NCBI RefSeq assembly: GCF_002379085.1
Contig: NZ_NBZW01000004.1
Coordinates: 115,077-179,076, forward strand
DNA length: 64,000 bases
Source of the DNA: Polaromonas sp. AET17H-212
GTDB lineage: Bacteria; Pseudomonadota; Gammaproteobacteria; Burkholderiales; Burkholderiaceae_C
Reading direction: 5' to 3'
Shown: in pieces, positions 60,169 to 64,000 of the stretch
Position numbering within the stretch: the stretch's first letter is position 1
Layout of the letters: each line of letters starts with the position of its first letter
The notes under the pieces: model-generated
Seen by the model: only the letters and a program-made list of their open reading frames with translations
Database searches by the model: none
What the model was told of the DNA's origin: nothing
Translations under genes and position numbers: made by a program

Positions 60169-62895
60169 ATGGTCACGGACCCCCTATTGGTATCTGTCAT
60201 GAAGTTTGAGAGCAACTGGTTGCCCTGGATCGCCCTGAGGCATTTCTTGCCCGCTTCGAGTATTCGCTCGCTATGTGCGACGATGGTCCATGGAATGAGT
60301 GGTGGTCGACTTTCGCTCGAAGACCTTGTCGACGAGCGGCTCGGGGGTGGTAACGCCTCTATGGAAACCTGGCTTGTCCGTCCGAGAGTTTGTTCTACGC
60401 AACTAGCCAGCCATCTGCAACAGTACGTGCAGCGAATCGTATGGCAGAACGACGAAGAGACATGGTTCGCAAATGAGCCGTTACAGAAAGAGGCAGCACT
60501 CCCGCTTACGGCGCTGCAGTTCGCGTTCAATCTGGGAGGGTGCGACCTGCTTTCCGATATCAAAGCACTTCCGAAGGATGAGTACGTTCAGGCTGAGTTG
60601 AAAGCAGTGTACGAAGCAATTTCAGTATGCGCTCTCCATTTGGACAAATCGAGTGCATCAGAGATCGACTATTTTCTCAAAGATATAGATATGGTTCTGA
60701 CCGACGTCAGCTCTCACCTCCGGATTGCGACGCTTAAACATCTTGGTGACCTTTTCTGTGATCGAGATCGGTGGAAGATGGCTGCAAGCCTATATGAGCA
60801 GGCGAAGGCAGAACTCGAGAAGCTTGCAGAGCCAGATAAGCTGAGCGACTTTGCTTTGACAATGAGGGCTTCGATCAATCAATCGCTGGCCGCCTCTGCG
60901 ACTATCACTGATGGGTACGGGACGGGGCAAAAAATGCTGGCGGATCTGCTGAACGATCCTCTTGGCGAGCAGATGATGGTGTTAGCTAATGCCGGAATAG
61001 ACGAATACGTCGCCCGGGTTCGTTCGAGTGACGATATCTTTCAAGAAGATACACGCAGCGCAACACTGATTGCTCCACTGCTCGCTGGGGCGCATACGAC
61101 TGAGAACGCGTTCGCGTCGTGGAGGGCAAAGAAGTTCTCCACAGCAGAGGCCTGGTTTTGGTCGACGCTCCGCCGCCAGACTGCGCTTGGTCTACTTACA
61201 GCGAGCAAAACGACCAAGGGGCATTTCGCGTCCTGCCTGATCGACGATTTGATGTCGCGTAAATCTTACGATGCTGCGACATTCAAGCTCGCTATCAGCT
61301 TGCTCATTGAGGGTGAAAGCTCGAATTGGGCGAAGGAAGTGCGATGGTCCGAGGATTTGCTTGACGCGTGCGTGGATGACACGTTGTGTCAATTTGTCAT
61401 TCACCACGCAGAGGCTCATGCGGGTGTGCGCAAGCATCGTCGAGCTGTCGCCATAGCGCTTTTTGCCGAATGGGCACGCAATATTGGTGCGGGACGTGGC
61501 ACTCTTGCTACTTTGATGCTTGAGTACCTAATCCGCCTCGGCTCAGATTCGAACTCCAATTTTCGCAAGGATGACGCTGACTTCCAGACATGCTTTGAGG
61601 CCGTTCTTGATGTTTGTAAACGTCGTCCTGAATTTCGCTTTGGTATCCGAGATGAATTGGCGAGTGTTCTTGCTCGGCGTATCGGCGGCACCGGTTACTG
61701 GACGGGGGAGGACATCGCATTGCGGCTGGCAGCGGAGTGCGCTCCTGTCTTTACAGATGAAGGTCTCAAGCACGTGGTAGGCGCTGCAGTGGCGCTGCTG
61801 AGGAATACACACCCATCAGATGGAAATTGGGTGATTGTGAAGCCAGCGATCCGTCTGCTCGGTGAAGAGTGCGTTGGGGACCTCGCTGTCCGTGACGGCG
61901 AACTCGGTAGCGAAATGGTGCGGGAAGTCCTCAAATTCAACGGTGGCGACAGCGATGGAACATACGCCGCCGATATCATCTTTGCACTAAATCGTTATCC
62001 TCCCGTCTTGTTGCATGCCCAGGGCGTCGAAGATCAATACAAACCGCTAGTCAAACAGGCACTTGAGAAGGCTTCTGCGATCAATTCGAGCAACGCCGTA
62101 AATAACATGATGGCGTTACTGGTTGCTCCAAGAGTGGCCGGGAAGGAGGCAATTGCCCTCGTGCTTGAAATTTTGGGCAAGATTCTCGATTCAGGGGTGA
62201 ATGGCAAGTCTGCGTTGAGTTTCGGCCCGGCGTACACGCCAGTCAGGTACCTAGTTGCATACCGCACTGATATATGCAGAGAATCAGGTATGCCGGTCGA
62301 AGATTTTGATCGTTCGCTCGCCGAGTTATCTGGACAGCTACAAAGGGTCTGGCATACGGCGATTGAGCATCCATCGATATTTGCGCCCCTCGCAATTTTG
62401 CGCAAGCAGGCCGCAGAACCCGCTATCGTGCACAATTGGGTCATTGCGTCACTCGAACTCGCAGAGTCCGTAGGCCAGTCAGAGGCCATGGTGGCAACGC
62501 TTGAAGCAGCGAGGGCTCAGAAGCAACTCAGTGATGGCATATCACTTGCATTTGCGACAAGACATGCGAGCGGGGCACGAGGGGATATTGACGTGGAATT
62601 CATGTCAACTGAATCTCGTGGGGCTTTCTATGCGGCGATCGGCAGACGATTATCAGCCTTGCAGGGCAATGCGGACCGGCGCTTTACAACAGATCTTTTC
62701 AAAAATACGCTCCGTCATGGACCTCGGCAGGTCGATGCCGCTGTGTTTGCGTCGATTTCTCCACGGGATGTCGATCACTTGACGAGTCTGATCCAGGAGT
62801 TGGAAGACTACAAGGCGCGTATCGGCGAGAATCGCGAACTGTCGCTTACCTTGGCGCCGCTGTTGGATCGCTGGAAACAGGCGGTGCAAGCTTGA
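60169..62895 (+). CDS. Large helical protein paired with the nitrilase-like gene
   Basis: A protein of about 908 residues, strongly helical with no membrane segment; the regularly spaced Leu/Ala-rich helices suggest TPR- or HEAT-like repeats (for example HLRIATLKHLGDLFCDRDRWKMAASLYEQAKAELEKL at 60715-60830). No P-loop or nuclease motif was seen. AAGGG nine bases ahead supports ATG 60169; starts at 60133 (overlapping the upstream gene) and 60199 are also possible. The 60199 start would make it begin MKFESNWLPW, similar to the nitrilase-like protein. It may be the sensor or scaffold for that enzyme. Confidence 0.6.
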   Translation: MVTDPLLVSVMKFESNWLPWIALRHFLPASSIRSLCATMVHGMSGGRLSLEDLVDERLGGGNASMETWLVRPRVCSTQLASHLQQYVQRIVWQNDEETWFANEPLQKEAALPLTALQFAFNLGGCDLLSDIKALPKDEYVQAELKAVYEAISVCALHLDKSSASEIDYFLKDIDMVLTDVSSHLRIATLKHLGDLFCDRDRWKMAASLYEQAKAELEKLAEPDKLSDFALTMRASINQSLAASATITDGYGTGQKMLADLLNDPLGEQMMVLANAGIDEYVARVRSSDDIFQEDTRSATLIAPLLAGAHTTENAFASWRAKKFSTAEAWFWSTLRRQTALGLLTASKTTKGHFASCLIDDLMSRKSYDAATFKLAISLLIEGESSNWAKEVRWSEDLLDACVDDTLCQFVIHHAEAHAGVRKHRRAVAIALFAEWARNIGAGRGTLATLMLEYLIRLGSDSNSNFRKDDADFQTCFEAVLDVCKRRPEFRFGIRDELASVLARRIGGTGYWTGEDIALRLAAECAPVFTDEGLKHVVGAAVALLRNTHPSDGNWVIVKPAIRLLGEECVGDLAVRDGELGSEMVREVLKFNGGDSDGTYAADIIFALNRYPPVLLHAQGVEDQYKPLVKQALEKASAINSSNAVNNMMALLVAPRVAGKEAIALVLEILGKILDSGVNGKSALSFGPAYTPVRYLVAYRTDICRESGMPVEDFDRSLAELSGQLQRVWHTAIEHPSIFAPLAILRKQAAEPAIVHNWVIASLELAESVGQSEAMVATLEAARAQKQLSDGISLAFATRHASGARGDIDVEFMSTESRGAFYAAIGRRLSALQGNADRRFTTDLFKNTLRHGPRQVDAAVFASISPRDVDHLTSLIQELEDYKARIGENRELSLTLAPLLDRWKQAVQA

Positions 62896-62962
62896 TCGAC
62901 GCACCTTGGCTCACTGTTGAGGTTTTGAGAGTTAGGGGTTCTTGTCGCCCATACCGCTGCTT

Positions 62963-63122
62963 GGTGCCTATTCCGGTCTAACTTGATCATCTGTGCCGGT
63001 AATCGTTGACCAGCAGCCCTAAAAGTTCTGGTCTTGACCATGTTGACTACTGACTTACACGGCAGAGCGACTCGGTTCTATCGGTCAAGCAATAAACATT
63101 TGCTTAGATGGCAGAATGCGGC
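62963..63122 (+). repeat. Right copy of the ~160-bp direct repeat
   Basis: Same orientation as 52551-52709 and about 95% identical. Together they bracket 10.25 kb with the NTPase, HNH, nuclease-fragment, nitrilase-like and helical-protein genes. Outside this copy, the 62896-63628 stretch has no convincing gene. Confidence 0.8.
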
Positions 63123-63244
63123 TAGAAGCCGTCTATCGATAGAGACCGCTTTAAGGTATGGCAACGCTCGGAGAAGGCCGTCGACTTCTTTCGGCGAAAA
63201 GTAACAAGACCGGCGCTAGGTATGACACGAGTTGATCACGCCGA

Positions 63245-63475
63245 ATGTCGCAGTGCACACAACAACTTCGATCCTTTAGGAACGCTGCTTTGAAGGCGTG
63301 CATTTTTTCGGCGTTAGTCGTGCTCTCAGCGTTTAATGCGTTCTGGGTGCCAACTGGTTGCCGAGCATCGACCGCATCGCAGGCGATCGAGTCGAGCATG
63401 GAGCTTTTCGGCACAGTTCGGCGCATCCCGAGGGTCGGCAGGGATTCATGTAAAAAACCGCAGAAACAAGCTTAA
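63245..63475 (+). CDS. Doubtful small ORF with a hydrophobic N-terminus
   Basis: A 76-codon frame. From residue 18 it has a signal-like stretch (CIFSALVVLSAFNAFWV) followed by a polar tail ending in KKPQKQA. No ribosome site or family supports it, so it is listed mainly to describe the stretch after the right repeat. Confidence 0.2.
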   Translation: MSQCTQQLRSFRNAALKACIFSALVVLSAFNAFWVPTGCRASTASQAIESSMELFGTVRRIPRVGRDSCKKPQKQA

Positions 63476-63582
63476 GTCCTTGTCCATGCTTGGGTTTTTG
63501 TGAACTCAACCAACTCACATTTGATAACTCACCATTATCCAATGTGACAAGTCAATATCTACCACTTGCTGTTGAGACGCCG

Positions 63583-63611
63583 GTGGTATGAAATTTCGTA
63601 TTACATACCAC
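63583..63611. other. Hairpin downstream of the VapC-like gene
   Basis: GTGGTATG-(13)-CATACCAC is a perfect 8-bp inverted repeat 18 bases after the minus-strand toxin stop. It lacks a T-run, so termination is only possible. Confidence 0.35.
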
Positions 63612-63628
63612 GGTACGATTGCCATTGC

Positions 63629-64000
63629 TCACGTAAGCCAAGGGTTTACGAGCGCTACGCCCGTATCGACAAAGTCTGACACGTTGCGTGTCACCACTGT
63701 AAAGCTGTGCTCAATCGCCGTTGCAGCGATCATTGCGTCACGCTCTGAGCGTGGATCGGGTACATGCAATGAAGCGCATACCGGCGCGGTGTTCTCGGTG
63801 AATGGCAGGATTCGGCCAGCGAACGCCACACGCACTCCAGTAAGCCAGGTTCGCAGCGCACTACCCTGAGGCGGCATGCGTCGCTCCAGCGCCTGGATGC
63901 CTATTTCCAACTCAAGGAGGGTGATGGCGGACAGGAAAAGCTTGCTGCTCGGCTGCCCTGCGGCCCAGGCCCGCACCTCGGCAGATTGATGGGGCTTGCC
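63629..64000 (-). CDS. PIN-domain toxin, VapC/FitB-like, cut by the right edge
   Basis: The frame is open to the window end, so the N-terminus with the first catalytic Asp is missing; GTG 63976 is internal. Visible parts are ITLLELEIGIQALERR (conserved Glu), SERDAMIAATAIEHSF (Asp) and TVVTRNVSDFVDTGV (Asp), the usual PIN C-terminal half. An antitoxin gene should lie just outside to the right. It is only distantly similar to the PIN toxin at 969-1400. Confidence 0.85.
   Translation of the reverse strand, partial: GKPHQSAEVRAWAAGQPSSKLFLSAITLLELEIGIQALERRMPPQGSALRTWLTGVRVAFAGRILPFTENTAPVCASLHVPDPRSERDAMIAATAIEHSFTVVTRNVSDFVDTGVALVNPWLT

Noticed and set aside
63245..63475. Secreted small protein after the right repeat
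   Set aside because: Only a hydrophobic stretch supports it; kept as a very low-confidence feature, not as a finding.

Overview
The window reads as a chromosomal segment of a betaproteobacterium, most likely family Comamonadaceae (Polaromonas/Rhodoferax/Variovorax-like). The basis is the high G+C of the core, the gene families (TRAP and Liv-type transporters, feruloyl-CoA synthase, etfBA with an acyl-CoA dehydrogenase), and short GCTAT...ATAGC palindromic repeats scattered between genes, which I associate with this family. No rRNA, tRNA or CRISPR array was recognised. The genus is inference.

Core part (1 to about 38,450). A transglutaminase-like gene enters from the left edge. It is followed by a Phd/VapC-type toxin-antitoxin pair and an FRG-domain gene that has lost its start. 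A minus-strand operon then encodes MoxR ATPase, a DUF58 protein, a TgpA-like membrane transglutaminase and an MltB-like lytic transglycosylase. Plus-strand genes for a histone-deacetylase-like amidohydrolase, an enoyl-CoA hydratase and an MscS channel follow. Next come a TRAP dicarboxylate-type transporter (dctPQM), etfBA with an acyl-CoA dehydrogenase, a nitronate monooxygenase, an acyltransferase and a radical SAM protein behind a near-perfect LexA box. The glutathione-dependent formaldehyde pathway (adhC, hydrolase, fghA) and the heat-shock genes grpE-dnaK-dnaJ follow. A large minus-strand unit for uptake and CoA-activation of hydroxycinnamate-like aromatics (MarR regulator, livF, fused livMG, livH, livK, SDR, feruloyl-CoA synthase, enoyl-CoA hydratase) closes the core. 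A MITE-like element sits inside the liv operon.

Island part (about 38,450 to the right edge). An amidohydrolase gene is cut after about 47 recognisable codons and a tyrosine integrase follows at once. From there base composition drops and genes become accessory. They include a DUF2384 (MbcA/ParS/Xre) antitoxin with a zinc-ribbon partner, XRE regulators and decayed genes. There is a three-gene ABC-three-component (ABC-3C) conflict system, a divergent SDR/AraC pair, a LexA-box small gene, a HigBA toxin-antitoxin pair and a TerB-like/BRCT protein. A roughly 10.3 kb block is bracketed by two direct repeats of about 160 bp that resemble IS21-family ends. Inside the block are a 1265-residue nuclease/P-loop NTPase that looks Avs-like, an HNH protein with a small partner, a truncated PD-(D/E)XK nuclease gene, and a two-gene unit pairing a nitrilase-fold hydrolase with a 900-residue helical protein. 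A VapC-like toxin runs off the right edge.

The best candidate for an undescribed system is the nitrilase-like/helical-protein pair (58,851 to 62,895), whose two proteins share an N-terminal F-E-[ST]-N-W-L-x-W motif. The Avs-like NTPase beside it and the ABC-3C operon complete what looks like a defence island. All defence roles are inferred from domain architecture and neighbourhood.
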